Assembly: GCA_031277095.1 (NCBI GenBank)
Contig: JAISLU010000003.1
Span: 1-36,158, forward strand
Direction of reading: 5' to 3'
Length of the DNA: 36,158 bases
Source: Synergistaceae bacterium
GTDB lineage: Bacteria > Synergistota > Synergistia > Synergistales > Aminobacteriaceae
Both the position numbers and the translations under genes were made by a program. The notes beneath the pieces are model-generated. The model was not told the origin of the DNA, searched no databases, and worked only from the letters and a program-made list of their open reading frames with translations. Numbering within the stretch: position 1 is the first letter of the stretch; each line of letters opens with the position of its first letter. Positions 1-8,222 of this stretch are shown here, piece by piece.

Positions 1-1505
1 GCCTTCGCCAGCAAAACCCTGTTCATGGAGCCGGATGTGTCGAGCAAAACGCCAAACGTGCGCCCGTATTCCGAGTCCTCTTTCTCCACCCAGCTTGCGC
101 GCGGAATATCCGGCGTGGAGGACTGTCTCCGGGAAAGCCTCGCGTAAGAGCGGCGTTTTTCGAGAGGCGAAAAGAAGGAGTCGAACCATTTAGCGAGTTC
201 CACGTCCCAGGAAATCGGAGGATAACTGAGCGCCCTTATCTCCTCTATAAGCCCTGCCGGCAGATACCCCTTGCCCTGTTCTTCGTGATACGAGAGTCCT
301 TGAGAGAGGCTGTTCCTGTAAAAATCGTCGAGGGTGAGCCCGTCGCCGTGCTTCTGCCAATTCCCGTCCTCACCGCCCAAAATATCCCCGAGCCCCACTC
401 CGCGAAGTGTGGCAAGTTTTCTGGCTTTGCGGATATCCGTTACGATGCGGTCGTACACGCTTTCCGCCGAAAGACCGCGCAGCTCTTTGTCGTGAAGCAA
501 ACCCATCCTCGGGATTTCTCCGACATCCATCTGTACGAGCCAGTCGTTGATGACGTAATCGCACGCGACATTCCACAAATAAGGGTCACGCCCTTCGGCT
601 CTCGCGTCGTGCCGCAGGCCCGCGTGCAAAAATTCGTGCGCCATGACGAACTTGCACTCTCCCAGGGTCAAGGCCGCGGCAGGATTGACGTATATCTCGC
701 GCATGGAAACGTTTATAGCGGCCACGGATATTGCCATCCTCGCGCAGAGCGCCGGGTCCTCGACAACCTTAAAATTGGCCGCAATCGCCCCCAGCAGCGG
801 ATAGGAGCTGATAAACCAATCCCGCGCGCCGAGGGCGGTGGTCTTCCGCATGCCGGAGTCATCGAGAGAATTGGCGGCTCCCCCGGCGACGCTCACGGCG
901 CAGCTCACGGCCATGGAAATTCCGGCCGCGAGCTGCGAACCCCATTGCATGTCGATGGGCTTGCCGCGCAAGTCCCGTGGAGCTCCTTCATCGAGCATGT
1001 CGGGAAGATTGTCCGCCGTCCCGAAAGCGAGCAGATCTTTGGGGATTCCCCTCTCCGTGAAGTGTTCGTACAGATCCAATTCCGTCTGAGCCGTCAGTTC
1101 TCGGGGGTCCCCTATGCCGGAGGGTGGGCGGCCGATTTTCAGGTCGTAAAGAAATTTAGCGATATAGCAGTCGCAGGCAGCGTTCCACGCGATCTTGTTT
1201 TCTTTCGGCGGAGGTGAAAAATGTTCGAGCCCCAGATGTAGCAGGCAGTGGGCGATGACGTAAACCCATTCTTCCGCCTCTCCCCGCCTTTTGGGATGGC
1301 AATGAATCACGCCGTAGCTTATGACGACGGCCCATGCTTTTTCGGGACAGAGATTGGGCAAGCGATTGTTCGGATAATTCGCGTACCGCCAAATAGAGGC
1401 ACGACACGCCAATGGAGCGAACATAGGATGCGAAGAGACCGCCTTTTTACCAGCCTGAAAATTTTCGTCCGCAGGGTTGAACTTTTTGCGGGATTGTTTT
1501 GCCAT
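1..1505 (-). CDS. VWA-like domain / putative metallopeptidase (DUF2201-type), C-terminus beyond window
   Basis: The frame is open from ATG at 1505 to the left edge (501 codons) and has no stop in the window. AAAGGAGC precedes the start. Two similar zinc-peptidase-like blocks are visible. The first, near residues 83-95, reads VIAHCLLHLGLEH. The second, near 287-300, reads MAHEFLHAGLRH and contains a full HExxH (His290, Glu291, His294). Each is followed by a W-N-x-A-C-D element. At the edge, around residue 489, DTSGSM is the MIDAS motif of a von Willebrand A domain. Together these match the DUF2201 peptidase-like plus VWA architecture. The gene lies 50 bp downstream of a MoxR ATPase, and MoxR/VWA pairs are typically chaperone-like modules acting on metal centres or complexes. 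The actual substrate is unknown. The first peptidase motif has Cys in place of the catalytic Glu, so that copy is probably inactive. Confidence 0.85.
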   Translation of the reverse strand, partial: MAKQSRKKFNPADENFQAGKKAVSSHPMFAPLACRASIWRYANYPNNRLPNLCPEKAWAVVISYGVIHCHPKRRGEAEEWVYVIAHCLLHLGLEHFSPPPKENKIAWNAACDCYIAKFLYDLKIGRPPSGIGDPRELTAQTELDLYEHFTERGIPKDLLAFGTADNLPDMLDEGAPRDLRGKPIDMQWGSQLAAGISMAVSCAVSVAGGAANSLDDSGMRKTTALGARDWFISSYPLLGAIAANFKVVEDPALCARMAISVAAINVSMREIYVNPAAALTLGECKFVMAHEFLHAGLRHDARAEGRDPYLWNVACDYVINDWLVQMDVGEIPRMGLLHDKELRGLSAESVYDRIVTDIRKARKLATLRGVGLGDILGGEDGNWQKHGDGLTLDDFYRNSLSQGLSYHEEQGKGYLPAGLIEEIRALSYPPISWDVELAKWFDSFFSPLEKRRSYARLSRRQSSTPDIPRASWVEKEDSEYGRTFGVLLDTSGSMNRVLLAK

Positions 1506-1555
1506 AGGACGCTCCTTTGAGGTCAATTCTTACTGAATCAATCAATTCTTCTTAA

Positions 1556-2614
1556 TCAATCCTTCTTTACCGCAAGCCTCGGCAGGTCGCGGACGATCTC
1601 CACAAGAAACCAATCCGGCAGCCTTTCGACGCCGTCCGCCGTCGCAACGGCCATCTGGGCAATTTCGAGGCTTATCTGTGCCAAGTCTTTTATCAAGGCT
1701 TTCGCCTTGTGAACGAACTCCTTGTTTTCCGGGCGCATGTTCTCGCGCTCCCGAGGCAGTTCCTTGACGAGCTGCGACCTGAAAGACTGGGCGAGGAAGT
1801 AGAGCACGTCCCGGTCCTCCGGTTTGTCCGGCCACCTCTCGTCCCCATCTATTATGGACGCGAGCTTGTACCGGCTCCTTATCTGTTTGACAAACGCCTT
1901 GAATTGCACCGCGTGGTGGGACGAAAGACAGCCCTGCGCCAGCAGTCCGATGGTCTCGATATCCGGCAGATCGCCGTATTCACCGAGAGCGTCGCTTAAG
2001 ATGTGCCAGGAGCGGGGGGTGGAAAAGGGTTCCTCCGTCTTGGGCGGCGGCGTAAAGAGGTGATCCGGGCGCATTTTGATGTAGTCGAGTATGTAGGGGT
2101 GGATTTGATTCGCGCCGGCCCATTCGAGCCAGTCCCTGTGCGACGCCCGAAGCTCCACGTGGAGCATCCTGTTGATCAGGGCCGACGACATGGTCTTGAC
2201 GATGGCGCTGTCCGTGGACCGGTTGCCCGCGCCGATCACGATGGATCCTTCCGGCATTGTGTACTCGCCGACGCGCTTTTCGTTGATGAGGCTGTAAAAA
2301 GCCTTTTGCACCTCGTGAGTGCAGGCGTTCAGTTCGTCGAGGAACAAACAGTACGGCTCTCGCCTGGCGATGATTCCCGGCGGGCAGAAATGGGACACAC
2401 CGTCCTTAATCTGCGGAACCCCGATGAGGTCTTCCGGCGCAAGCTGGCTGCCCAGCATGGAAACACAGGGCATCCCGACGGCCTCCGCGAATTTTTCCAC
2501 AAGGGACGACTTCCCGATGCCGGGCGCTCCCCATATAAAAACCGGCCGAACCGGCGAAACGTTCAAGAGCAGTTCCGACAACTGCCTGGGAGTTACCGAT
2601 ATTCCAATATTCAT
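1556..2614 (-). CDS. MoxR-family AAA+ ATPase
   Basis: This 352-residue protein has Walker A GAPGIGKS at residues 29-36 and Walker B CLFLDE at 89-94. A sensor-1-like GAGNRSTDSA stretch and an INRM element follow, in the order expected for MoxR AAA+ ATPases. GGAGG lies 10 bases before the ATG. The next gene on the same strand is the VWA/metallopeptidase protein, so the two form the usual ATPase-VWA operon. By family knowledge it would use ATP hydrolysis to remodel or activate a partner complex, with the VWA protein as adaptor. The C-terminal ~120 residues contain a conserved-looking WPDKPEDRDVLYFLAQSFRS region of unknown role. Confident on family, not on target. Confidence 0.9.
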   Translation of the reverse strand: MNIGISVTPRQLSELLLNVSPVRPVFIWGAPGIGKSSLVEKFAEAVGMPCVSMLGSQLAPEDLIGVPQIKDGVSHFCPPGIIARREPYCLFLDELNACTHEVQKAFYSLINEKRVGEYTMPEGSIVIGAGNRSTDSAIVKTMSSALINRMLHVELRASHRDWLEWAGANQIHPYILDYIKMRPDHLFTPPPKTEEPFSTPRSWHILSDALGEYGDLPDIETIGLLAQGCLSSHHAVQFKAFVKQIRSRYKLASIIDGDERWPDKPEDRDVLYFLAQSFRSQLVKELPRERENMRPENKEFVHKAKALIKDLAQISLEIAQMAVATADGVERLPDWFLVEIVRDLPRLAVKKD

Positions 2615-2651
2615 CCGTGTTTATGCCTCCACGTCTAGGAGAGAAACGTTT

Positions 2652-2843
2652 TCACTGGGGGCATCTCGAACAAATCGCTACAGAAGCGATAAACGACAGC
2701 AAATCTCTCTCGGATACGGCCTTGGCGCATTGATCCCAATACAGCCTGTACTTTATGTCGTGCTGAAACTCCTTGAAGTTCGCATATTTTTCACGGGAAC
2801 CATCTTCTATTTTTTGACGATATCCTGCGTTCGCATATTTCAC
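2652..2843 (-). CDS. Possible small hypothetical protein (63 aa)
   Basis: A GTG-initiated frame of 63 codons lies just upstream of the MoxR gene on the same strand. The composition is plausible for a protein: charged N-terminal half, a hydrophobic stretch, then a CSRCPQ ending. No family is recognised and there is no good ribosome binding site before the GTG. The 12-mer gttcgcatattt occurs twice within it, so part of the frame may be repeat-derived. It could be a spurious ORF in the region upstream of moxR. Confidence 0.25.
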   Translation of the reverse strand: MKYANAGYRQKIEDGSREKYANFKEFQHDIKYRLYWDQCAKAVSERDLLSFIASVAICSRCPQ

Positions 2844-3011
2844 CTTTTACATACAGCGATTTAATTTGACGTGAAAATCATTATAGTGAATTTATGCTAT
2901 ATTTTCAAGTTTTCTCTGATGGTGCAGTATAATGGCATCAGCGTGATACGGCGCAAAAGACAGGACCGCAAAGGGTGATACCGCGATGAGAGGGTTGAAT
3001 AAGGGGGTTAA

Positions 3012-3920
3012 ATGAGAGGGTTGTCTGATGAGTTCATCGGCGATTTGAAAACCGGGAAGCTGCGCGGATTTTTGGAGGCAGTCTATCAGGATCAAACTCT
3101 TTGCCTGGAGATTAGGGATGAGTATGTGAGCATCTATTACCGGGGCGGAAATCTCTTCAGGATAAAACCATCAGCAGCTGGATACAGCGTTGCTTTTGAC
3201 TCCAATTACAGCGAGGATAAAAAAAAGACAATCCAACAAATAAGGCCGGGGGATTATCAAAAGTGGATTGAAAACATCCCGGCATTAAAGTCTGAGATGG
3301 ATAATTGGTTTTTTCGGCACCCCAAGCCCGAGCGCGAAATCCAACAACTCATAGTGAATGAGAACAATCACGGCGCTCTGGCTCGTGATACGGATTATTT
3401 TATCGCTGATATCGAATATGCCGACAGTGAAAATTCCAGTCGATTCGATATGATTGCTTTGAAATGGCTCTCAAAAGGCCCAACCAGAAAAATGAGAAAA
3501 CTTACTCCCGCTTTTATCGAAGTCAAACACGGTGATAGTGCGTTGGCCGGATCTGCCGGGATTGAAAAGCACGTCGCCGACATTTCCTCTTTTTTAAGCG
3601 ATACCGAAAAAAAGAAGAGCTTTTACAAAGAGCTTGAAATTGTCTTTGAACAAAAGTTGAAACTCGAGTTGATTCAAGGCGTTCCAAATCTTACGGAAGG
3701 TATTGAGATTAATACTGAAACCAATCCAGAACTCATCTTTATATTTGCAAATCACAAACCCACAAAAAGTGTTTTGCGACGAGAGCTTGAAAAAGTAAGC
3801 TATATGGCTGACTATGCTGAATTGAAGGCCCGTTGCGATATTAAAATCGCGACATCGTCAATGATGGGCTATGGACTGTACAGTGAAAATATGTGGTCTC
3901 TTGAAGATTTCATAAAATAG
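3012..3920 (+). CDS. Uncharacterised protein with PD-(D/E)XK nuclease-like motif
   Basis: The protein has 302 residues. The start is ATG preceded by AAGGGGG four bases upstream. I do not recognise a named family. In the middle, RFDMIAL (Asp146) is followed about 20 residues later by PAFIEVKHG (Glu170, Lys172). This D...ExK arrangement, with a hydrophobic strand before ExK, is the signature of PD-(D/E)XK nuclease-like folds. Glu111 or Glu135 could provide the extra acidic residue. No membrane segment or signal peptide is seen. The gene is clearly AT-richer than the sulfur-metabolism genes downstream and stands alone between unrelated genes, which suggests horizontal acquisition. It might be a solitary defence or repair nuclease. 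The nuclease reading rests on motif spacing only. Confidence 0.7.
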   Translation: MRGLSDEFIGDLKTGKLRGFLEAVYQDQTLCLEIRDEYVSIYYRGGNLFRIKPSAAGYSVAFDSNYSEDKKKTIQQIRPGDYQKWIENIPALKSEMDNWFFRHPKPEREIQQLIVNENNHGALARDTDYFIADIEYADSENSSRFDMIALKWLSKGPTRKMRKLTPAFIEVKHGDSALAGSAGIEKHVADISSFLSDTEKKKSFYKELEIVFEQKLKLELIQGVPNLTEGIEINTETNPELIFIFANHKPTKSVLRRELEKVSYMADYAELKARCDIKIATSSMMGYGLYSENMWSLEDFIK

Positions 3921-3957
3921 CGCGGGGTTATCAGGAAGAAAGGTATGCACATCACCA

Positions 3958-4800
3958 TTCACAGAGGCGGGAGGCATTACCGTCACGCCGCTGATGGTCG
4001 ATCACTCTGCTTTCGACGCGTATATGTTTATTATAGAGGCGGGGGGCAGGTTTGTCCTCCATACAGGCGATTTCCGCACGCACGGTCCGCGCGGCCGCAA
4101 AACGTTCGATATGTTGAAACATTACGCGAAAAACATCGACGTCGTTATCTGCGAGGGCACGGCACTGTCACGCACTTCTGCGTGTCCTATGAGCGAGCGC
4201 GAGCTTGGCCGAAAGGCGAAAGAATGGATGAATGGGAAACCCTATGTGTTCGTTCTCTGCGCGTCAACAAATATCGACCGTATCGGCGCATTTTATCATG
4301 CCAACCCCAGGGGACGGCTTTTTGTTTGTGACGCCTATCAAAAAGAAATGCTCGAGTTGGTGCGGGGTGAACATGCCGAGAAAAGCAATTATTACGATTT
4401 TAGATATGTCTTCAGCTACGCACAGAATTTAGACACCCGTATAGAAGAAAAAGGCTTTTGTATGCTCATTCGACAAGGAAGGGAGTTCCGTCCGCATCTG
4501 GAAAAATATTTTTCAGGGACGTACCGGGAAAAAAGTTTGCTGATTTATTCCATGTGGCAGGGATATTTGAAAAGCAGTACAAAAAATCAGGCGCTTTACG
4601 ACTTTTTAAGCCCATATCCTCATAGTGTTTTGCATACCAGCGGGCACGCGTCGCCGGAGAATTTGGAACGGCTATACCGAACGGTAGACCCGAAGCTGGG
4701 TTTGATTCCCATACACGGCGAATCGCCGGAAGATTTCACAACGCTCATTCCAGACGGCAATATCATCATACTGAACGACGGCGAAAGTTTCGAACTATAG
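3958..4800 (+). pseudogene. 5'-truncated beta-CASP / RNase J-like metallo-beta-lactamase remnant
   Basis: The open frame runs in phase from about 3916 to the stop at 4800. Family-like sequence begins near 3958 (ITVTPLMVDHSAFDAY) and continues with HTGDFR, CEGTALSR, TSGHAS and a final IPIHGE. These are the C-terminal motifs of beta-CASP metallo-beta-lactamases involved in RNA processing. The N-terminal third, including the HxHxDH zinc motif, is missing: the frame starts 38 bases after the stop of the preceding gene. The first in-frame ATG (3994) lies inside a conserved strand and lacks a clear ribosome binding site. I read it as a gene that lost its 5' end at a recombination junction around 3921-3957. 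If translated, a 268-residue product would lack the catalytic site. Confidence 0.75.
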
Positions 4801-4888
4801 CGAGTCCAGCCGAAAGTGTATCCCGAAAGCTCAAATAACTGGATCAAAATCAGAAGTCGATCGAAGAGGAACTTTTCGTTCTGCGCTG

Positions 4889-4991
4889 CATATAGTGAAT
4901 TAAGATAAAAAGCCTAAAGTTAGAATAGCTAAAAACAAGTCAATTGCTCTATTTAGCGCGTGTAAATTTAACATTTTTTAAGTTAAACGAC
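4889..4991 (+). repeat. Repeat A copy 1 (103 bp)
   Basis: A 103-bp AT-rich element starting catatagtgaattaag and ending aagttaaacgac. It recurs in inverted orientation at 14137-14239 with 4 differences over 103 positions, and as a 39-bp identical fragment at 23155-23193. It lies in the gap between the metallo-beta-lactamase remnant and the metN leader. No transposase is present. It behaves like a small non-autonomous mobile or intergenic repeat. Confidence 0.9.
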
Positions 4992-5064
4992 CATACTTTT
5001 CGGAGGAAGATTTTCTGCAGGGGATTTTCTGCGGGTCTGTTTTTCCGTAAAGACGATTCCTTTC

Positions 5065-5092
5065 TTGACTTTTTAAAGAGGCGTGTTATAGT
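5065..5092 (+). promoter_or_regulatory. Sigma70-type promoter of the metNIQ-mccBA leader
   Basis: TTGACT (5065-5070) and TATAGT (5087-5092) are separated by 16 bases. The only genes downstream on this strand are a possible short ORF and metN, so transcription should start near 5099 and read into the leader ending at the terminator at 5322-5350. Confidence 0.7.
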
Positions 5093-5098
5093 ACCTCG

Positions 5099-5350
5099 AA
5101 ACATATATAATTACTATATATACTTAGATATTTTCAGAAAGGAGAAATGAAACATGAAACCGAGGAATACTTACCTGAATGAAAGGTCGTCATTACGGGA
5201 GCTGGGGAGCAAGTGTACGATGCGATTTCGGGTCGTTCGCATCACACGATGTCGCGTATTTTCGGAAGATCCCTGATTCGAAAATTTTACGCGTAAACCT
5301 GGTTAAATGAGCGAATGATCTGGAAGCCTGAAAAAGAGCTTCCTTTTTTT
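5099..5350 (+). promoter_or_regulatory. Candidate cis-regulatory leader RNA upstream of metN
   Basis: About 250 bases lie between the promoter and an intrinsic terminator, all upstream of metN. A strong AAAGGAG ribosome site precedes two overlapping small frames. One is an 11-codon frame starting at 5147. The other is a 43-residue frame (5179-5310) whose ATG overlaps the TGA of the first. A perfect 7-bp hairpin (gatgcga/tcgcatc) lies near 5218-5244. I see neither the T-box GGTGG sequence nor the SAM-I core. It may be a new riboswitch or leader-peptide attenuator, or simply a small gene with its own terminator. Confidence 0.4.
5322..5350 (+). terminator. Intrinsic terminator (attenuator position) before metN
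   Basis: GGAAGC (5322-5327), a 10-base loop, GCTTCC (5338-5343) and a run of T immediately after. It sits 85 bases before the metN start and downstream of the promoter at 5065, so readthrough would be needed for expression from that promoter. Confidence 0.75.
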
Positions 5351-5434
5351 ATTTTTTTTATGCGTTGCAAAGTTGTGTGATTTTTTATGAAAATAAAATG
5401 CCGCAAAGGGGCTATGGCTCCGTAGAAGGAGGAA

Positions 5435-6526
5435 GTGCCTATGGGTGAATCGGCTCCTGTCATGGAATTGAAAAACTTGTATAAAACGTTTCGCACAAAG
5501 GCAGGCACTATAGAAGCTCTGAAAAACATCTCCATCAGTGCAGAAACCGGAGACATACTCGGGATCATCGGGGTGAGCGGCGCGGGGAAGAGTACGCTGG
5601 TGAGAAGCATCAACATGTTGGAAAGACCGGACAGCGGCGAGGTCTACATATCGGGAAACAACATTACCGCGCTTTCGGAAAAGAACCTTATGGAGATTCG
5701 CCAGAAAATCGGCATGATTTTTCAGCACTTCAATCTTCTGAAGTCAAAAACTGTCTACGAAAACATCGCTTTCCCTCTGCGGTACCTGAGAAAGAGCCGC
5801 TCGGAAATCTCCCGGAAAGTCGGCGCTATGCTGGAAATCGTAGACTTGACGGATAAGGCCCATAGTTATCCGTCTCAGCTCAGCGGCGGACAGAAACAGA
5901 GGGTCGCGATCGCCAGGGCTTTGGTCACAGAGCCGGCCATATTGCTCAGCGACGAGGCAACGTCTGCTTTGGACCCTCAGACGACGGATTCCATTCTGGG
6001 CCTGCTGGAAAAACTCAATGGAGAATTTGGGCTGACCGTCGTACTCATCACTCATGAAATGGACGTAGTGAAAAAAATCTGCAACAAAGTAGCGGTCTTG
6101 GACAGGGGAGAAGTGGCGGAGCAGGGTACTTTGTGGGAAGTTTTCTCCAACCCCGTTTCCGATATCACGAAAAAGATGCTGTCCGGCTTGTTCAAGCTCG
6201 ACAATATCCATTACATCCTGAAGAACATCAACGTCGATGAAATCATCCGGGGATGGGGGGCGATCGTTCATTTACTGTTTCGGGGAGAAAAAGCCAATAA
6301 CGCCTACATCGCCCATCTTGTCAGAAAATTTGGGATCGAGGTGAGCATTCTTTACGGCAATATCGAAATTATTCAGACGTTTCCTCTGGGCAGCCTGTTC
6401 ATAGCAATAAGCGGAGATCGAGAACAGGTCGGAAAAGCCCTGGATTTTCTGCGCTCGGAAGACGTCGGCGTGACAATCTTGAAAGAGCTTCACGACCGGG
6501 AAGAAAGGAGGGAGGAGTACTTTTGA
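5435..6526 (+). CDS. metN: Methionine ABC transporter ATP-binding protein MetN (copy 1)
   Basis: 363 residues, ATG preceded by GGAGG. ABC motifs appear in order: Walker A GVSGAGKST, Q-loop FQHFNLLKSKTV, signature LSGGQKQRVAIARAL and Walker B ILLSDEATSALD. The C-terminal ~90 residues form the NIL/ACT-like regulatory domain that in MetN binds methionine and inhibits transport. The protein energises import of methionine or a related compound with MetI and MetQ at the inner membrane. Its stop overlaps the metI start. The operon continues into mccB-mccA, which suggests that imported methionine feeds cysteine synthesis. The transcript is preceded by a leader ending in a terminator. Confidence 0.95.
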   Translation: MPMGESAPVMELKNLYKTFRTKAGTIEALKNISISAETGDILGIIGVSGAGKSTLVRSINMLERPDSGEVYISGNNITALSEKNLMEIRQKIGMIFQHFNLLKSKTVYENIAFPLRYLRKSRSEISRKVGAMLEIVDLTDKAHSYPSQLSGGQKQRVAIARALVTEPAILLSDEATSALDPQTTDSILGLLEKLNGEFGLTVVLITHEMDVVKKICNKVAVLDRGEVAEQGTLWEVFSNPVSDITKKMLSGLFKLDNIHYILKNINVDEIIRGWGAIVHLLFRGEKANNAYIAHLVRKFGIEVSILYGNIEIIQTFPLGSLFIAISGDREQVGKALDFLRSEDVGVTILKELHDREERREEYF

Positions 6527-7200
6527 TTCGTTGGGCCGAATATTTTCCGAATGTCGTTGAAATGTGGCAAGATTTGCTGAAATCTCTGGGTGAAACACTG
6601 GTCATGGTTGGGATTTCGGGCGCGCTCAGCATGTTTCTGGGAGTATTACTGGGGATAGTGCTGGTCGTAAGCGCGGAGGGGGGGTTGTACGAAAATAAAG
6701 GATTCAACAGTGTCACGGGCAAATTGATCAACGTTTTCCGCTCGATTCCCTTCGTGATTCTCATCGCCCTCATGGTTCCCTTTACCCGGCTGGTCGTCGG
6801 AACCTCCATAGGATTGAGGGGAGCGATTCTCCCCATGGTGGTGGGGATCGTACCGTTCATTTCGCGGGTGATGGAACAGGCCCTCTGCGAAGTGGACAAA
6901 GGCGTCATCGAGGCCGCCCGGGCTATGGGGATATCGAAACCCTACATCGTCGTCCATATTCTCATCCAGGAATCGCTGCCGGGTATCGTCCGGGCAGTCG
7001 TGATCAGCTTCATCAGTCTGATCGGCTTTTCCGCTATGGCGGGAGCCGTCGGCGGGGGAGGTTTGGGCAGTTTCGCCATACGGTACGGATACGCCCGCTA
7101 CATGCTGGACATCACGGTTGTGACCGTCCTGATTCTTCTGCTGATGGTCAATGTCCTGCAGGGGCTGGGAAATTTTATTGCAAAAAAAATGACCCATTGA
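6523..7200 (+). CDS. metI: Methionine ABC transporter permease MetI (copy 1)
   Basis: 225 residues. TTG is the most likely start: it overlaps the metN stop (TTGA) and follows GGAGGGAGGAG. There are several hydrophobic membrane segments, and the cytoplasmic EAA loop VIEAARAMGISKPYIV that contacts MetN lies in the second half. Length and motif fit MetI. Two copies form the membrane channel. The metN-metI-metQ order is the usual one for this transporter. Confidence 0.93.
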   Translation: MIRWAEYFPNVVEMWQDLLKSLGETLVMVGISGALSMFLGVLLGIVLVVSAEGGLYENKGFNSVTGKLINVFRSIPFVILIALMVPFTRLVVGTSIGLRGAILPMVVGIVPFISRVMEQALCEVDKGVIEAARAMGISKPYIVVHILIQESLPGIVRAVVISFISLIGFSAMAGAVGGGGLGSFAIRYGYARYMLDITVVTVLILLLMVNVLQGLGNFIAKKMTH

Positions 7201-7261
7201 TTTGTGAATGTGTGTCGATAACAACAAGAATCTTTATAGAATAATCGAAAGGGGTATTGTC

Positions 7262-8146
7262 ATGTTTTCAAAAAAACAGTTTTCGCGTTATCTTTCCCGT
7301 CTTTCCTATTTTTCCCATCTTTTCTGGCTCCTTCTGTTCGCGTTCGTCACGAGCTTTACCATTGGCGCTTTTACGCCCTCTTTTGCCGCCGAAAGCAAAC
7401 CCGTCGTCGTCAAGGTGGGCACCACCAGCGACGAACCGAGAATATGGAACGCCGTGCAGAAGAACCTCGACGCCGCAGGAGAAAACATCAAAATCGAAAT
7501 CGTATATCTCACGCCCGGCAACCCCAACGAATTTCTGGCCGCCGGAGAAATCGACCTGAATGCCTTTCAGCACTACGCTTACCTGAAAAAGAACTCGTCG
7601 GATCTGAAGCTCGACTTGACTCCCATCGGAAACACGCTGATCGTTCCCTTGAGCCTGTTTTCCAAAAAAGTGAAATCTCTGGAGGAGTTGAAATCAAAAC
7701 AGAAACCGAAAATCATTATTCCAGACGACGCCGTCAACCAGGCGCGTGCCCTGCTGGTACTCAGAAACGCTGGGTTGATCGGGGTCGATGAGGCGGCCGG
7801 GACCTCACCTTTGATCAAAAACGTCACGTCCAATCCGCTCGGCATCGAGTTCATCGAAATCACCGGCGCGCAGATTCCGCGCTCTCTGGAGGACGCGGAC
7901 GCCGGCATCATCAACTGCGGCTACGCCACGGACGCGGGCTTCGATCCTGTAAACGACCCCATTTTCAAGGACACCATCGACCTCAAAAATCCGGCACAGC
8001 AGCCCTTCATCAACATCATCGTCGCCAGAACCGCCGACAAAGACAACGAAGTTTACAAAAAAGTAGTCGCCGCCTATCATCAGCCAAACGTGGCGGACGC
8101 CATCCGGGATGTCTTCAAAGGCGCGGCCCTCCCCGCCTGGGAATAG
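7262..8146 (+). CDS. metQ: Methionine-binding protein MetQ / NlpA family (copy 1)
   Basis: 294 residues from ATG 7262, preceded by GAAAGGGG. A longer in-frame start at 7208 has no ribosome site and would put charged residues before the signal peptide. The signal peptide has a basic start, a long hydrophobic core and a PSFAA/E cleavage region. No lipobox Cys is visible, so it may be periplasmic rather than a lipoprotein. The mature part begins VVVKVGTTSDEPRIW and contains AAGEIDLNAFQHYAYL, both typical of NlpA family binding proteins for D/L-methionine. It delivers substrate to MetI/MetN. Confidence 0.92.
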   Translation: MFSKKQFSRYLSRLSYFSHLFWLLLFAFVTSFTIGAFTPSFAAESKPVVVKVGTTSDEPRIWNAVQKNLDAAGENIKIEIVYLTPGNPNEFLAAGEIDLNAFQHYAYLKKNSSDLKLDLTPIGNTLIVPLSLFSKKVKSLEELKSKQKPKIIIPDDAVNQARALLVLRNAGLIGVDEAAGTSPLIKNVTSNPLGIEFIEITGAQIPRSLEDADAGIINCGYATDAGFDPVNDPIFKDTIDLKNPAQQPFINIIVARTADKDNEVYKKVVAAYHQPNVADAIRDVFKGAALPAWE

Positions 8147-8222
8147 CCCCGTCTGCGACACGCGGAACGCACGCGTCGATATTTTTACTGAAACCCAATT
8201 TTATTTTAAGGAGTGCATAATC

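Noticed and set aside
285-1217. Long plus-strand frames opposite the VWA gene
   Set aside because: They are antisense shadows; the minus frame carries HExxH and DTSGSM motifs and a ribosome site.
2892-2902. Further copy of repeat A near 2882-2892
   Set aside because: Only tatagtgaatt (11 bases) is shared with repeat A, which can occur by chance in AT-rich sequence.
2866-2903. Promoter TTGACG...TATATT for the 3012 gene
   Set aside because: The spacing is 26 bases to TATATT and 21 to TATGCT, outside the usual 16-18.
5155-5277. 40-residue frame MKPRNTYLNERSS... after the AAAGGAG site
   Set aside because: It competes with two other small frames in the same leader, has no recognisable features and no support for any one frame over the others.
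5099-5434. SAM-I riboswitch before metN
   Set aside because: The conserved SAM-I core and its kink-turn sequences could not be found in this stretch; only a terminator and small frames are visible.
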